Assembly: GCA_035772785.1 (NCBI GenBank)
Contig: JAOCPU010000059.1
Coordinates: 124,001-188,000 of the forward strand
Source of the DNA: Phlebiopsis flavidoalba
Lineage: Eukaryota > Basidiomycota > Agaricomycetes > Polyporales > Phanerochaetaceae
Length of the DNA: 64,000 nt
Reading direction: 5' to 3'
Below are positions 48,049 to 60,400 of this stretch, piece after piece. The notes beneath the pieces are model-generated. The model worked only from the letters and a program-made list of their open reading frames with translations, did not search any database and was not told the origin of the DNA. How positions within the stretch are numbered: the first letter of the stretch is position 1; every line of letters begins with the position of its first letter. A program made the position numbers and the translations under genes.

Positions 48049-49005
48049 TCAGATTCGAGGAGGGCGATCATGAGTGTTCCCTGCTTCCGCCAAGAGTCGA
48101 GCGACGCCGGCTCGCTCTGCTGTCTTGTCGCCGCAGACACGGAACTGTTCATAGGGGCAATGTACGTACCCCTGCTGCCTTTTTCCTACCGCGCTCACCG
48201 GTGTATCTGACTTCCCATTGCATCGTAGTATGAATATGGAATGTTTGCTGTGATCCCGCTGACCACGCATGTGCCGCACCTCAACAGGGTCCAGCTTGCG
48301 TCGCTCACATGTGTAAGGGACAGTCGCCGGAAGCAGCTCCTCCTCCGACGAGTTGTCGGGCGCGAAAGGCAGCTTCCGCGCAGAACTCACGTTGTTCTCC
48401 TGCTCCGCCTCCGCTGTTGCGTGGGGGTCAATGGGGGAGCACAGACCAGCTCCGCCATTCGTTGCACCTCGAACGCGCGCACGCACCTCGCGCCGAGGTC
48501 CCAGAGCATAAAGTTGCGCTGGGTGCGCGGGACGTTGCCGGTGCGCACGAAGCACGGCACGGTGCGCGTGACGCGCTCAAAGCCGCGCGCCGGCCTGCGC
48601 GGTGAAGCAGAATTCGACTGTCACTGCGCTGTGGGAATGCGGCGGGGTGACGTCGAAGGCCCAGATGCGCAGATCGGAGTAGCTGAGGGCCGCGAGGTGC
48701 TCTGCAAACGCATCGATGCGCGCGGCCGTGGTTTAGTGTTTCGGGTTTCCTTTTTGGTGGGGGCGTGCGCGGCGGGTCGGGCGCGGGCGGTGGGCCAGTG
48801 GAGCAAGGCGGAGGGGTCGGCGAGCACGTGTTCCCAGTCGGCCGAGGCGTAGGCCTGATGCCGTGCGCCAGGAGGCCTTGCACCCACACTGGGCCATTGA
48901 GCATACACGATCGTGAGGAACGCGGATAAACGTAGGGATTGGTGAAGGACAACAATGGAGCGTGGAGGCTGCGCAGCGCCGTGCACTACGACGCACGCCA
49001 CTCAC
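48049..49005 (-). CDS. unrecognised protein gene
   Basis: On the minus strand several segments look like folded protein: SFTNPYVYPR and LTIVYAQWPSVGARPPG (48950-48880), ADWEHVLADPSALLHWPTA (48850-48790), then after an apparent intron AEHLAALSYSDLRIWAFDV (48700-48650), TRTVPCFVRTGNVPRTQRNF and MLWDLGARCVRAFEVQRMAE (48570-48450). GC-rich, with clear third-position G/C. I do not recognise the family, and no active-site motif is evident. The strand choice rests on amino-acid composition. An alternative plus-strand frame (48241-48852) is much more Arg-rich and looks like a shadow. The start would be near 49000; the end is uncertain. Confidence 0.4.
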
Positions 49006-49009
49006 ACAG

Positions 49010-49650
49010 TAAACTCAGAACACCCAATATATTTGAAAAGCTATTATATACTGTCGCTAAATACAAGAATTAAATACATAGACTCCCGGAGCAGCGCGGC
49101 GGGCCAGTCGGCGACACGCCTTGAAAAAAAGCAATTATGAGCTGAGAATGTGATGCAAGTGAGCACAAACTTACGCAAGAGTGTATATGGTGTCGTACAC
49201 GTACTGATCATGCAGCCCAGCTGTTGCTACGTAACTTCGTGTGCATGTCGTGGCATGTCGCAGCGGTTGGCCCCACCGCACTTGCCTAAGCATGTGACTT
49301 GAGAGATGCGCGCCGCCCGTCTGTCAGTTGTGTTCAAGCTGGCTGCATCTCCGGTGGCCTCGCTGCGCCATGCTTGGTGGCCTCGCTGTTTTGTCACTGG
49401 TCACTTTTCCGTGTGGTCTTGGTAGCCTTGCGTCGCGTCGTCGCGGTGGCATCCTGCGGCCGTTCGTCGCTGGTGATCTCGTCGGCTCCTTGCTGGTGGT
49501 CTCGTCAGCTCTTTGCTGGCGTTCCTGTTGGGTCGTCGCTGGTGGTCTCACTCACACGCTCAGCTGTTGACCGCGTCTTATGGTCTCGCTAGGCTGTCGC
49601 TGCCAGAGCCCTGTCGGCGCAGCAGTGTCCCCCAGAAAAAACATTTCTTT
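49010..49650. other. non-coding gap with degenerate tandem repeat
   Basis: AT-rich to 49.15 kb, then a T/G-rich stretch (49.34-49.60 kb) of degenerate repeats built on CTGGTGGTCTCG. No coding text recognised. Confidence 0.5.
49470..49515 (+). repeat. 23-bp tandem repeat, two clear copies
   Basis: CTGGTGATCTCGTCGGCTCC... (49470-49492) and CTGGTGGTCTCGTCAGCTCT... (49493-49515) abut and differ at three positions. Weaker copies or fragments lie on both sides (about 49340-49590), each carrying GGTGGTCTC- or GGTGGCCTCGCTG-like cores. Confidence 0.6.
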
Positions 49651-49658
49651 TAATCGGC

Positions 49659-50640
49659 ATGACACTCCCCACGCTCTGGAACGCGCCGCCGCCTTGTCCA
49701 CGCTCGCGTCCGCCAACTGCCCGGCCTATTCTTCCCAAATTGAAAGTAGTTGAGGAACAACTCCTTCGCCTGCGCCGACCCGCCCGCCGGCGGCTGCAGC
49801 GCGTGGCGGCTGTAGTGGTGGTGCGACGTAAACCTTTCGGCGAGCTTAGGCGGCGGAGGGTCGAGCCTGGGGACGAGGGTGCCCGATGTGCTCTTACGTG
49901 CGCGGTCGTGCACCGTGTTGGAGACCGAGCGCACAGTCACGTCGGACCCCGCTCGGCGAGCATGGAGCCGTTCACCAACTTGGCGTCGTGCGCTTTGCTC
50001 GTCCTCGTCGCCCAGACCAATGCCATTGAGCGGCTCTGCAGATGCCGGCTGGATTGGCCATTCGTCAGACCAGTGTACAACGAAGATTGTGTGTACTCAC
50101 TCTTGGTGGGATGATCTGTTTGGGAGGGTGATTCCCTGCGGTCTGTGCCGCCTGCGCGGCCATGGGGATGCAGAGATGAACGTGTGGTAGTTGATGTTGA
50201 TGTACGCTGTTTGAATCCGATCAGACTCCGAGCGTAGTCTGTGGTGAGCCCGAGTTGCTCTCTGAGAAGCTCTGACACGACCTCGACCAGCTGGGCATGT
50301 AGCCGAGGGAAACGTTGTAGTGCTACCCTGCGAGTCAGATATATAACGCCATTTCGGAGACATGAGATGACTCACTAAGCTCGTGCAATTGGAAGAGCTT
50401 GATCTGTGGCTTCACTAGCAAGTTTCAAACGCGATTTCCGACCATGAATAAGCAAGGTCGTGTCGTCACCCGAAGAGCTACCTGCGAATTGCTGTCCGGA
50501 TGTACTAGTTGTCAAGGTTATGCCTTGCATCAACCGACGCGAGAGCCTAGCCAAAGACGTCGTTGAAGATGCGAGCACCACCAGCAGAGCTCTTTTGTGA
50601 GGTGGGCTGCACCAACCTGCAGTATTCGAGGTCCGAGTGA
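49659..50640 (-). pseudogene. dynamin-related fragment, DNM1/VPS1-like stalk part
   Basis: On the minus strand: STKEL, GGARIFNDVFG (50610-50560, frame-corrected), IRTAIR, then EIAFET and VKPQIKLF after one missing base is noted (50440-50390). A 48-nt intron (50328-50375) follows, then LQRFPRLHAQLVEVVSELLR and EQLGLTTDYARSLIG (50320-50215), VQTAYININYHTFIS, a second intron, LNGIGLGDEDEQSARRQVGE, and LFLNYF near 49730. This is the C-terminal stalk of a mitochondrial/vacuolar dynamin. Neither the GTPase domain (expected upstream, toward 52 kb) nor the GED (expected below 49.65 kb) was found. It is therefore a partial copy or misassembled piece, cut next to the tandem repeat. If complete elsewhere, the parent would act in membrane fission. 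Confidence 0.65.
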
Positions 50641-50649
50641 GGTCAGATC

Positions 50650-52110
50650 ATCGGAATACCAAATCGGAATCCGAACTGGTGTGGGCGCTTGAGCGCGCCA
50701 AAATGTCCACCATAGGTGTCCGGGCCCCGGCCAATCAAATCTTAGCGAAACTGCGATGTGTTGTTTGAGCAGAGCGATTATCTTCGCCCCATTGCGCCTG
50801 CATTGGTGCCTCACCTGGGAGCAACTTGACAGTATGAGCATATATATCAACAGCGTAACATCAGCGAGTACTATTTGTTCTATGGAATACATAGCAGCCA
50901 AACCAATTTTCTCGGCCTATTAGCCGTCCATTGACCATACTTTATTTTAAATTGGATATACATATCTACAGAGAGCACCAAACCCAACATCCATGATGAG
51001 CCGAGAAGATTTGGATTTGCATGGGGTGAGGCCGAAAAAAAGGCGCATGACTGTGCTATGGTACTCCCAGACGCGAGCCAGTCTACTCGCCCCGGTAGCA
51101 AGATAGAGATTCGAAGAGATCAAGAATGTGTGCTCGCCCCAAGGAATTTATCTCCCTCTATGTCTCCGCCTTTTGTTTTATTACGGAGCGGCTGGATAAA
51201 GCCTAGCCCTTATCCGTTGATTCCTAAGAACGACGCATTCGGGCACAAATGTGCCAGCTGTGTTCCATCGCGTCGACGAGATGGAGGGGGCATTAGAGAA
51301 GTAAATTCAATATCTTGGTGTGTCTATCTTGAAGAGTCATGCAGCCTTGTATCTCCTTTGACGGGGGGTTTTAGAATATTGACGACTAAAACACTGCCCT
51401 TTAGAAATTCCTGAAATGCAACAATAATAGTACGTGATGAGATATGGAATGTCGGACGCATATATATAAACCTAGTCCTTATATGCGCGCACGGTGATTC
51501 AATTGCCATATGCTTAAAGAAGACTATGCGACTATCGGCCGGGCTGTGTGTGGCAGTTCTTTACTTACACGGGCTATACGGTATGTTTCCTGCCAGTCCG
51601 CGGCAGGCTGATCAAAAAAGCCAGTCGATGACGTTCTAGGGGTCAAGCGATTCACGGCACAGCTGCACAAAACGGGTAGATAGCATAGAAAACAGCCGTG
51701 GCCCGCGCCGCAGTCGTAGAACGGCAGAGAGGGTGTGAGACTTATTTCTCCCTTGGTCTGCCACCTTTTCTGCTCGTCTCGTCCCGCTAGTTTTGTAGTG
51801 AGCACGCTGCGGAAAAACACGCGCTGTGGAACAAGTTGCATTTTGCACTAGCGCGCGCACTGCCATCCATTCTCACTTCATCTCCAACTTTCACCTGCCC
51901 ACCTCTCACGACTTCCCGTCCCTCAAACAGTGCCAAAGCCTGACCCGTTCTCTCCACTCTCACGCGACCCAAACAGCACCTCACCACCAGCTCACACGCC
52001 GAGGTTCTTACGACACAACCCACTACGCTTGACATCCACAAAGTGGCGGTAGCCCACTTCTGAGGCGGACCAGTTTCTGCTTTGACCGACACCCTTCTCC
52101 ACGACCCACG
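50650..52110. other. intergenic, KRE6 promoter side
   Basis: No GTPase motif or other conserved text found. At 51457-51487 CGCATATA and TATATGCG form 8-bp arms around a 15-nt loop. TATATATAAA at 51460-51469 is part of it. The last 200 bp before 52117 are C/T-rich. Confidence 0.4.
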
Positions 52111-52116
52111 ACCATC

Positions 52117-54471
52117 ATGTCTAACTATACACGACGAGTACCCCCCCCCTCTCAGCAATACTATGCTGTTCCTCAGAGCCCCGCGCTCAGCGGGTCCCAG
52201 CCGACAAAACTCACAGAACCGCTCGTACTCCAATCAGCCGTCGGTCATTTCAAAATGCCACAGCCAATGGTGGCAACGGGTAGCTACAGGCCACCCGTTG
52301 ATGATAGAGAAACTGCACGGCGAGTTGCGACGGGTCAGATAGGTGGAGGTTTATGGGCCCCTACTCTGTACGTCTCATCAGTTTCCCCTTTAGCCTGCCA
52401 TGGACAAGCGCTGCGCATGCTGACCGGCAACCCCACGCTTGCAGTATCATCCCAACGTCAATGCCAGTCAATACTCTGCCTCGCGCTTCAGTAATAATCA
52501 CAGCGCAACACCGTCCGAAGTGTCCGTCGTCACAACGAGAGAGAAGGCGGGTACCGCTCCTATGATGGCTGCTGCTCCCACGAACACGATAACCCCCCTA
52601 CCTCTGGGACACCAAAGACCCCGACCTTGACGATGCGCTACACAACCCCGACCCAGTGCGCGATGCTGCGCTCGACCGGTCATTTACCCTATTCTCTGCG
52701 AGAGGGTGGAATGAATGCATCTGCACCTCTTCATCCTCGTGGTCGGACTACTCATGCTCTTCGCCGGATACCCCATCATCATATATGCCCGAGAGAACCA
52801 TAGTATCGGCCCAGGATTTAACCTTGCGGAATCAACAAGACAGGGCAGGTCCCTGACCTCCCGAACATGCCTCAACTCATCGACGCGGATACACCCCCAG
52901 ATGCCATGACCCGGACAGGCAACGACGGAAAAGAATATAATCTCGTCTTCAGTGACGAGTTCAACAGGGACGGGCGCACATTCTGGCCTGGAGATGATCC
53001 CTTTTGGGAAGCGGTCAATTTTAACTACTGGCCGACAGGTGACATTGAGTGGTATGACCCGCAGGTGCGTAGGAAAACCAGTGTGGTTTTATGCTGTGTA
53101 AAAATCTCACGCGGCGATACTAGGCCATCGCCACCGAAGACGGTAAATTGGTAATAACCATGACGGAACAGCCAATCGCAAACCTGAGTTTCCGCAGCGG
53201 CATGCTCCAGTCTTGGAACAAGTTCTGTTTCACAACTGGTTACATCGAAGTCAACATGAGCATGCCCGGCACTCCATTGGCACCAGGTCTATGGCCAGGC
53301 GCATGAGGACAATGGGAAATCTCGTGCGTCGGCTTTAAGAACTGTGTCCAATAGACCCCACTGACGTTCATCACAGGGTCGGGCGGGTTACGGTGCAACG
53401 ACAGAGGGCATGTGGCCGTACAGCTACGACACTTGCGACCTTGGGTACCTTCCCTAACCAGACCAACCATGACCCATACGCCAGCGGCAGCAGCCACGGG
53501 CGGCTCTGGCGGATCCGCTCTGAGCTTCCTTCCCGGCCAACGTCTATCCGCGTGTACCTGTACCGAACCCGATCACCCAGGCCCCCGCGTCTCTGACGGT
53601 CGAGGTGTACCCGAGATTGATATCCTCGAAACCCAAGTCAATGTCGCGACGTTCACCGGCCAGGTCTCCCAGAGTTTTCCAGGGTGCGCCTTACAATGCC
53701 GCGTATCAATACGACAATGCCTCGGACGCGACGACAATCTTTGACGATACTATTACCGTTTTGAACAGTTACAAGGGTGGACAGTACCAGCAGGCCATCT
53801 CCGCGTTGACGAACATCGACAATAACAACTACAACAACGTCGGGTATGCCACATATGGGTACGAGTGGTGGTCGGATCCGAGCGATCGTGGACGCTGGGT
53901 ATATTACCTGGGTCACAGTCAAGGCAAGCCGTCGTGGGGGATCAACGCGAAAGCTATCGGGGCCGACTCGGTCACCGAAATTAGTGAACGGTTGATACCT
54001 GAGGAGCCGATGGTGAGTCAAGCAACGAAACGAGGCCTCAATCAGTTTTGCGTCACATTAATGAATTCGATTTTCCAGTACGTTATTCTGAACCTTGGCA
54101 TGTCACGTAAGTCGTTTGGTCGGATGTCTGTTGTATGTATGCTAAACTTCCCTTCTTTAGCATCATTCCAGCACCAGGACTTCAAGCATCTGACCTTCCC
54201 ATCAAAAATGTACGTCGACTACGTTCCGCGTGTACCTAACGGTCGGCAATGTCAAGGATGGTGTGAACTTGTAATCCGTCCAGCCCACCCCACAACAGAC
54301 TACATCACGAGCTGCGTGCGTAGCATGTGTCTCCTTCTTTCGACTTCGCTAAATTTGTCCCATCTCACAGACCACGCCACACGCATACAACAATCCCAAC
54401 CTGACCACATGGGATGCGGCAGGCTACAAGTACGTTTCCCGTGGCGCAACTCATTGTACGACGGCTGTTAA
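52117..54471 (+). CDS. KRE6: beta-1,6-glucan synthesis protein, GH16 family
   Basis: ATG 52117 opens [20 protein letters not shown], a cytosolic Pro/Gln/Ser-rich tail. One membrane helix (about 52718-52777, [19 protein letters not shown]) makes a type II protein. The lumenal part starts [20 protein letters not shown] (52945-53010) and reads [34 protein letters not shown] and LWPGA. The GH16 active site is EIDILE (53613-53630) followed by TQVN, then [28 protein letters not shown] and SLYDGC at the stop 54469-54471. KRE6/SKN1 proteins of the secretory pathway are needed for cell-wall beta-1,6-glucan; a real hydrolase or transglycosylase activity is unproven. I cannot separate KRE6 from SKN1. 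Introns interrupt the lumenal domain (near 53060, 54015, 54110 and 54310) and there are several indels. Confidence 0.88.
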
Positions 54472-54474
54472 CGC

Positions 54475-56320
54475 CGTCTCTTCATGGCACCGCTCCCAAT
54501 TTTCCCTGCATTTGCCTCGCCATCCTATCTTCTCATGTATCACATCTTACCCTCACCGCACGAGATACTACGACTCATTGAACTCACGATAACGCGGCAT
54601 TCCTCTACAGGTCATCAGACGCATGTAATATCGCCCTTCACCTTGCATTACCTTTTCTGATATTCTTCGGATGCACTTTTACTTGCTCATACATTTTCTC
54701 ACCTCATGGACCTTTTCTTCATGTTCTACCATTTCGCTTATCTTCCACCACTAGGTGTAGCATTGTCTGACAGTGTATTTGAGTAGTCGTGAGCTTCATA
54801 AATTAGACACCAATACTTTGCGTGAGGGTTAGCAATTACTAGGTACTATCTTCATTGGACTTTTTGGGTCTTATACGATGACATTCAAGAAATTGACTGC
54901 AATTGAGTTAGGCTTAGAAGTTGAGTCTTGTATGTATAGATCTTGGTGTGTTAGGAGTCTTTAGGAGTGCGTGCGTCGATTCTCAATTGCCAATGGCATG
55001 TCCGATGTGCTATGAATACTATTGGTCTGGTTTTACGTACAGGTGGAACGTGATGGTGTTGTTGGGTTAACGGGCTTACGCTGATGATGATGAATATTAA
55101 TAATATTTATTTGCTAATTACTCTCGCTCAGTTAACGACACCGACCAACTGAAAGATTTATAGTCTAAGGTAATGGAGTCATGGAACAAAAACGAGGGGG
55201 GGGATGTGCCGAAAGTGTAGTCAGGGACATAGTAATGTCTTTGCCTTTCTTTTTGACTGTGTGTCGCTACTGCAAACGCCGATTGGGCACCATTGTGAGT
55301 GGCGTCCAGAATGTTCACTACGATTGAGATCGGTATCAGGTTGTGGCTGACAAACATACTCTCAGCTTGTATTGAACCACGCATGAGTGATGCTGAACTC
55401 ACGATTATTATTCGTTGGAGCTTTACCGATCCAGCGAACGAATGGAAGACGTTTGGGCCTGCCGACGTTGTTTCTTGAGACACGGCGGTAGCCAGAAAAA
55501 GCACTTCTTCAGCTCAGGCTCAGCGACAAGTCCAGGCTGCGGTTTTCTCCCGTCGCACGGTCACCCGCTCGTGGCTCACCCTCGAGCGACTTCTGAAGTC
55601 GGCTGTCAGGAAAAGTGGGTCTACTGGGTGGCGTGAGTTTTAGACTGTCTGTCGCTGAACTGTGGTGCTGCGATAGCCCGTAGCAAATCACCGTGGGAGA
55701 TTTCCAGAGAGCGACGATGACGATATTTATCATGCTTGACACTTCTCCACCGACGCAGGCTACGTTTGAACAATGTCCAGAGTTCTCACTCTAGCCCCCG
55801 GCATTGTTCTCTGTCGAAGGCTCGTCCGGGGGGGATTCAAATTGCCCAGCGAAGGGATCTGTGCGCCATGTTGATTGTCGCTCTTTGCCTAAGCAGCATC
55901 GCATAGCTTGGAGACATCATACACAAAAGATGCACCGAGCGACCATACGGGCGAATGACAGTGCCCCCGACATAGAAATCTTGGAGGAGACTGGATGACT
56001 CTGCGCGAAGAGCAAATCGATTTCTTTGCGCACTAAGACTCCAATGTTTACAGGCAAAGATCGACCCCCACGCGGCCATCTCTCTGCCAGTCACATCGGA
56101 AACGTCGTGTGCGCCAGAAACCCTTCCCACTTATCAGTCTGTCGCCTCTAGGCCTTCCTAGCAGACGTGTCAGCTACACACGGTGGCTACTGATCATTCT
56201 CAAGTCGGCACACAGCCTATGAAGTCCAATTCAGACCGCGCTGGACAGGGCTACACAGCGCTTACTACTGTCATCTAAGACCGGGGGGGGGGGTTCGGCA
56301 TTCTTTAAATATTTCTCCTG
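54475..56320. other. no firm gene
   Basis: 54.5-55.1 kb is AT-rich 3' flank of KRE6. At 55504-55118 on the minus strand a 128-residue frame (MLFLATAVSQETTSAGPNVF...) is open but has no motif and may be chance. 55.8-56.3 kb also has only short frames. A G-run lies at 56283-56293. Confidence 0.4.
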
Positions 56321-56325
56321 ACCAG

Positions 56326-57063
56326 ATGGACATCGAAAGAACATCCAGCCGCCGTCTCGAAATCCCTCTTAAGCAGCGCGCAGAAATTATCAACATCTAC
56401 GATTCCTGTTTCCAGTACGACGCCCGTCAGTTTCCGTGTGCTGCAACGATCTGCTCGGGACCCCAACGCCGTGCCTTGTGGATATCAAAGCACGCATTGC
56501 CTATATGCGCGCGCAAGGCTTGCTCAAGCCTCCGCCCTCGGTTCTGGTGACCCATCTCAACGATAGTCCTCATCCGGTCCTGATACCCGTCGACACCACC
56601 CATCAGAATACTCCTCAGCCGCATCGAGAAACAAGAACGCAGCCCCGATGCTGATGTCGCGCTGGTAAAATTGGAGAGGCACCGAAAACGACAGCGAGCT
56701 CTCTCACGAGGATCAGCACTGTGTCGCTGCTATGGAAAGCGGCCACATGCAACCTGCCGTGCATAGAGCGCCTTTCCCTGCTCGCTACAAGAAGAGTGGG
56801 ACACGGACGACGAGACGATGCGGCGGATGGCGACGAGAAATCTTCGCAAAGCGTCTCGGCTGCCAAGGGAGACAAGCAGCAAAATTCAGCTTCAACCCTC
56901 TCTAGAAAATTATCACCAACGGCCATCAAGAGACTGGGTGCGCGAAGGAAAAGGGCGAGCAGGAACCAGTCATGTCTTTTCAGTTGACAGTATTGTCTTC
57001 GGTGGGGATCCCGATGCAGAATCCACTGCGAGTGTTAGGAAGATACCAAGCTGGATGTTATGA
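56326..57063 (+). CDS. small unrecognised basic protein
   Basis: ATG 56326, then MDIERTSSRRLEIPLKQRAE and IINIYDSCFQYDA. A frame change near 56425 leads to CLVDIKARIAYMRAQGLLKP and SVLVTHLNDSPHPVLIPVDT. After a gap of unclear frame the C-terminal part is charged and Ser-rich (DEKSSQSVSAAKGDKQQNSA, IKRLGARRKRASRNQS), ending near 57063. No family recognised. The basic tail could be a nuclear signal. It converges on the phospholipase D gene. Confidence 0.4.
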
Positions 57064-57069
57064 TAAGTA

Positions 57070-57430
57070 TAGTAGGACCGCAGCCAACTTCACCACACAA
57101 TGACCCATAGGGAGCACCGCCTCATAATCTCGAAGAATGAACATATGATGTTATTTGGAATGTAGTGTATACCAAGTCAAGCATGTGTCCACACAAAGTA
57201 TTGTGAATATGTGTGCGATGTAAGTGGGATAAGTACTCAGCGAAGGAATTTATGCTACCTTTTACATTATGTCATTTAGGATCGGCAGTGGCAAGAGTCC
57301 TTAAGTGGCGAGTTAGCTGGTGGTAATACCTCGGAGACTCGAGATCATACCGATCTGCATTGAACAAGTCGGTTGTTCGCGATGTCTTCTCCCTCCAAAG
57401 AAGCGGAGTGGGGATATAGGCCACGAATCG
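57070..57430. other. convergent 3' region
   Basis: AT-rich sequence between the small + gene and the 3' end of the phospholipase D gene. Nothing else seen. Confidence 0.4.
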
Positions 57431-57439
57431 ACCGAGTCA

Positions 57440-60400
57440 AAACTCGCACTTCTCAGCAAACGGGTTGTTTGTGCCTACCGCGAGGCTGGCCTTGAAGATC
57501 CCTCAAGCAATTTCTCTCCATCTCTTCGCGACTCCAGCTTTTGTTCGAAGGTCTCGGCGTTTGTCGTAGCCGCCTTACGAGCTTTAAACTTGCCCTTGTC
57601 TTTGTCACCCTCTCTCGCTCTGGGATCGGCGCTTGTGGATGTGGGCGGCTTGGCCCGTTCTCTTGTTTACAACCTCGAGCGTAATCCTTAGTCTTGGTGA
57701 GCTGGCCTCGGCTGTTTTGGAATTGTGAAATTCTAGGATGACTGCCCTGGGACAGCAGCGGGGGTCTCCCCTTGTCTGAGGGCATACGGCCAACAGGACT
57801 CAGGCGGTGGCTTGTTCACGAGCCTGCGAGGGTTGAGCAAAGGGCTCCAAAGTATCTACCATCAATCGAACTTTACAGGCTTGTTCAAAGACGTTCCTGA
57901 TGTAACGATGAACTCCTCTGTATCTGCTTCCACGTTGTTTACCAAATCGTCCCGGGGATCGCGTGGAAAAACCTTTCGATAAATCTCGGTTCTAGGGGTT
58001 CAGACGTTAGCAGCATTCACGATGCGTATTTGGGACGGTTTCCGTACGTCTGTGCAACAGCACAAGGGCCCCAAAGACACAAACGGGTCCCTGTCCAAAA
58101 CGCGTCACAACACACAGGATCTTCAAAGCCCGTGAGGATCAACGTGTGGGGTGGGTGTGTGGCAACGTACCATTCGCTTCGACCAAATCTTCGCTCACCA
58201 GATTCCTTCCGGATGCGTCCGAGCGTGCGTCAGGGAGCACCCGTTTCTTCTTCAGAATCATAGCCCAGCCATCGCTGCGTACCGGGCACCTTGTCATCGT
58301 GCTGCACGTCGCCATTGGCAGGAAACACCAAAGAGCTGTCCGTCAACCTGAGCCTCAGGGGCATCCCCATTTGCTTGATCATCGGCGCCGCCCAAACCAT
58401 GCTCTGCGTCTCCGTCCGCATTAGCCATCTCTTCCTCAACGATCTTCTCCTCAATTGTTGGAACAACTGAGCTGGTAAAGCCGGGCTCTTCCTTGCCGTC
58501 TCGAGTGAATGTTTTGACGTTCGGCATTCAAGCTCTTGTCAGAGGCAGTACCGTCGAGGCCGCTGGTTCTTGATGCCCGTTTTCTTGAGAAGTTTTTGCC
58601 ATGCCCTTTGATTGCACATCATCGGTACCATGAATGGCTGGAGGCAAAATTTATGAGCACAAGTCTCCAAGAATGGTTGAAATACAAACCTTGCTCAATT
58701 ACGTCGATGCCGTTGCGACCAAGTCTCTTAGTCGCAGTTCTGCGTTCTCGTTTACTGATATATATGTGACACCATCTTCTTGGCCATGCTCTTGCTCATC
58801 ACTCGGATCCCATTCATCCACGCTCGTGGGGGGCCTTTACTGGGTCCGAAGCCATAAGGTCTTCCTCATACATGGCGTCCACGTCTAACCCGAGATGTTC
58901 GCGCATCAATCTGACGCGGAGGGTGTGAGCAAGCGGCCAACTTTTGAACGGCTTTCCTGCCATCGTGCTTCAAGGGATACAAGGTTAGTTCTATGTGATA
59001 AAAGAGTCTAGCCAATGCCGCACCAATCAATCATGTCGGTGTCCCTGATGACGGCAGGCGATTTCGGAGTCGCGGTCACCACGCTGTGAGCCGTTCATTG
59101 ATGGGTGTTTGCGCTTCCGATGATAGCAAGGGCGGTCCGTCCACAATGAGAATCTTTGCGTGGATGTAGACCTGCTCCGTTGTCAAGATATCGCCTCGAA
59201 GCTTGCCCCAGTTCCGCAATGAAAACACAGTGATGTAAGTCATCCAGGCTAGAGGATTGTTTTAGCAGCATATATCATCGAGGAGAATCTTGTTTGTTCC
59301 TTAGCATCGATACCCTCCTTCCTGAGACAGCGTAGATCGAGTTGGGACCAGCGACAGATTGTCCTATTCTGGCACTCCAAAATGATGCGAATCTGAAGCA
59401 GGACATCACTGTTGGAAACACCTTGGTCAGGAACGAAGAGACGTACCGCGCTCGCGTCGCTGTGATCGACCGGGAACGTGAAGCCTGGAAGGAGGGGAAT
59501 CATAATGCAGACCTTGAAAGGGGTCTTTTCGTGATGTTGCGCGAAATGATCCTGTGGACGAGAGCGTCTCCGATCTTATTCTCTATCTTGACGCTCGTTC
59601 ACCAAACCGTCCTGCCTTAAATGAGTGGGGCTCTTCATCACGAAATAAAGGCTTACGATGTGATGAAGAACTGGTTCTCGATGTAGATGATGAATGTTCA
59701 GACATCTGGATAGCTTGAAGTGGATCGGCCATAGGGCTCCACGACATGAATTAAACATGATAAACTCACCCTTGAGGTAAGCGTTCTGGATCGAATGCTC
59801 AATCCTTTCCGGGGTGCCGAGAGACCAGGGGGACCAGCTGAGCGACATATCTGGAGGAGTTCGAACAGGTCCCCGTCAGGCCCAAATGTATGAAGTTCAC
59901 CGGCCTGAACTCGGGAGGTGGTAGCAGTGATGGCATTGCTAGCGCCGTGTGATTTCTGTGGAGATTTTAGTGAGTGTGTTTTCGCAGTAACCGGGTAAGC
60001 TCACCTTAATACGGAGCAAATAGTTTCCAGCTGTGGGATGTGCTGAATGAAATGACGCATTATTATTGAATTATCGTACTTACCGCTGTAGGGGGGGGGC
60101 GAAGTGACGGGCAAGATCCCGCGCGGGTTGCCCTACGATTTGCATGGAGACGTCATGCCTAAGTCCGAGGATTAAACGAGCACAGTTGGTCCAAGTATGA
60201 GATACACACCATGGCATCCGAGGAACCTTGGAACGATCGTACATGTCTTCGAACGGCTTATTCAACGTGTGGAAATCAGTCACGCGAGGGTTACTATAGT
60301 CCTTGCCTGTACGGGTTATTGCTTTTAAATCTCAACTCGTGGTCTGACTATACGCAACCAGGCAAAATGACGTCCGGACTTTCTCCAGCCTCCGGGTCGT

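Noticed and set aside
48241..48852. Plus-strand gene of 203 residues
   Set aside because: Arg-rich composition typical of an antisense shadow. The minus strand gives more protein-like text.
51457..51487. 8-bp inverted repeat as a regulatory operator
   Set aside because: AT-rich arms and a single occurrence; expected by chance often enough in this window.
55118..55504. 128-residue minus frame as a secreted protein
   Set aside because: The hydrophobic start is short, and no motif, intron or homologous text supports it.
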